Assembly: GCA_012522035.1 (NCBI GenBank) | Contig: JAAYLF010000321.1 | Span: 1-15,073 of the forward strand | Direction of reading: 5' to 3' | DNA length: 15,073 bases | Origin: Clostridiaceae bacterium | Lineage (GTDB): Bacteria; Bacillota; Clostridia; UBA1212; DUPL01 | In this document: one piece after another, positions 13,913 through 15,073 of the stretch | How the letters are laid out: each line of letters begins with the position of its first letter | Position numbering within the stretch: position 1 is the stretch's first letter | Translations under genes and position numbers: made by a program | The notes under the pieces: generated by a model | Seen by the model: only the letters and a program-made list of their open reading frames with translations | What the model was told of the DNA's origin: nothing | Database searches by the model: none

Positions 13913-15073
13913 TTACTGTCCTTGATTAAACTGTGCGTAAAGCCAGGACTGCTGGGAATACATATTGGACAAAGCCGCTTCAAGGCGGGCAAACTGTCTG
14001 TAGTATCTTTCCTGAATCTCAAACAGTTTTATCTCAAGATTGCTAATCTTCTCCTCATACTCCCTTATGCCTTTGTCCATCCTGTCCAGCTGAAGGCTGT
14101 CATAGTAAGTGTTGAATGTAGAGGTCATTCTTGCAAAGAATCCGCTTTGTGCATACTTCTCACTGGCAGACAGTTCCGCTCCTGAAGGAGCTGACTGCAT
14201 GAAAAGATTCATCACATCATCAGGTCTTTCACTAATGTACTTTGCAAGCCTGGTCTCATCCACATGAAGTTTTCCCTTCTCCAGGTAGCTTCCTGTAGTT
14301 ATGCCAATATCACTAAGGGATAGACCAATACCCTTCACCTTCTTGTATATGGAAGAGCGTAAAGAGTTAACCAGTTTTGCAATAGCCGGATCGTTCTTAA
14401 GCAAGCCGCTTTTTGCCTTGGCCTCCCACTCCTCAATATCCTTTTCATCCATCTCCTTCTTCTGGGCCTCGGTAAGTGGAGCAAAGTCATAGTACTTCTT
14501 CTCACTTAAAAGACCATTAAGCTCTTCCACAAGCTCATTGTATTTCTGTACAAACTCCTTTATCTTGTCAACAGTGTGCTGTACATCCCTGCTTACAACA
14601 AAATCCACAGGAGAATTTGTTGTGCCTGTAAGGTTGTATGTTATTCCATCAATGGTGAAACTGTTGCTGCTCTTTTTAACATCCACACCGTTGATGGTAA
14701 CGAGGGCGTCTTTCCCGTAAGCAACATCATCACCCAGACCAAACAGGCTGCCTTTAACATTCTCAAATTCAATTACAGCATCATCGCCTGTAGTCTTGGT
14801 CTCAATTTGCAAACTCATTGTAAGTTCGCTGAAATACATGTTTACGCCTGCATCGCTTCTGTTAACAGTATCCAGCATATGCTTTATTGTATCCGTGGAC
14901 TCGAAGGTGAAGGTCTCGCCATTTATTGTAAATGAAAGTATTTTTCTAACCTCTTCTCCATTTTCAGGATCTATGAGTTCTTCAGAAAATTCCAAACCAT
15001 CAACTGATTCCAATGTGGCATACATGCCAGGAATCCTGTCAGTGTTAAGATTTGCAGACAGCTTTGCAGTCTC
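13913..15073 (-). CDS. fliD: Flagellar filament cap protein FliD, 5' end outside window
   Basis: The frame is open to the right edge (386 residues visible), so the N-terminal part is missing; the internal ATG at 15025 is not a credible start because coding continues upstream. FliD (HAP2) is exported and forms the cap at the filament tip, guiding flagellin assembly. The visible part includes FTINGETFTF and MLDTVNRSDAGVNMYFSELT, of the flagellin hook-IN type, then DGITYNLTGTT and the FliD C-terminal domain (VDKIKEFVQKYNELVEELNGLL, SLSDIGITTGSYLEKGKLHVDETRL, ALSNMYSQQSWLYAQF). The C-terminal coiled coil (about the last 70 residues) is typical for the family. It is followed by fliS after 12 bases. 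The assignment is firm. Confidence 0.95.
   Translation of the reverse strand, partial: ETAKLSANLNTDRIPGMYATLESVDGLEFSEELIDPENGEEVRKILSFTINGETFTFESTDTIKHMLDTVNRSDAGVNMYFSELTMSLQIETKTTGDDAVIEFENVKGSLFGLGDDVAYGKDALVTINGVDVKKSSNSFTIDGITYNLTGTTNSPVDFVVSRDVQHTVDKIKEFVQKYNELVEELNGLLSEKKYYDFAPLTEAQKKEMDEKDIEEWEAKAKSGLLKNDPAIAKLVNSLRSSIYKKVKGIGLSLSDIGITTGSYLEKGKLHVDETRLAKYISERPDDVMNLFMQSAPSGAELSASEKYAQSGFFARMTSTFNTYYDSLQLDRMDKGIREYEEKISNLEIKLFEIQERYYRQFARLEAALSNMYSQQSWLYAQFNQGQ

Overview
The window looks like chromosomal DNA from a motile, low-to-moderate G+C Gram-positive bacterium, most likely a plant-polysaccharide-degrading member of Clostridia. The evidence is strong AGGAGG-type ribosome binding sites, TTG and GTG starts, lipoprotein signals, Pro/Thr-rich linkers ending in a C-terminal membrane anchor, and a fliD-fliS-fliT-like flagellar cluster. 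The species is not determined. I see no tRNA, rRNA, CRISPR array or transposon.

Layout. (1) 1-2432, minus strand: a two-gene operon encodes a signal-peptide/TM-anchored jelly-roll-like protein and, by a 4-base GTGA overlap, a DUF4838 lipoprotein cut off by the left edge. (2) 2581-5798, plus strand: a tightly packed ABC-2-type exporter operon (ATPase, permease, permease). (3) 5792-8344, minus strand: a membrane-anchored GH99-like protein with a CBM9-like domain, followed by a four-helix membrane protein of unknown function. A perfect 15-bp palindrome lies between them. (4) 8566-10946, plus strand: a GH105-type unsaturated uronyl hydrolase lipoprotein with an F5/8C-like domain, then a CBM6-like TM-anchored protein, then a bidirectional terminator. 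(5) 10990-11262, minus strand: an extremely acidic 90-residue protein. (6) 11456-13039, plus strand: a GH127/DUF1680-type protein interrupted by a single in-frame TAG. (7) 13147-15073, minus strand: a flagellar cluster of a FliT-like protein, FliS and FliD (5' end outside the window).

How the genes may work together. Five proteins (DUF4838, jelly-roll, GH99-like, GH105, CBM6-like) all carry export signals and either a lipobox or a C-terminal membrane helix, so they should sit on the outer face of the cytoplasmic membrane. The GH127-like protein has no signal and should be cytoplasmic. Together they suggest local binding and trimming of an acidic or arabinose-containing glycan, such as a pectin-like polymer. 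That is inference: there is no polysaccharide lyase, sugar importer or dedicated regulator in the window. The ABC exporter resembles Na+/drug-type exporters and may be unrelated.

The most notable observations are the amber codon in the otherwise intact GH127-like gene, the concentration of membrane-anchored carbohydrate-active proteins, the acidic-aromatic protein, and a shared promoter layout upstream of two of the surface-protein genes. All gene-free stretches are shorter than 300 bases.
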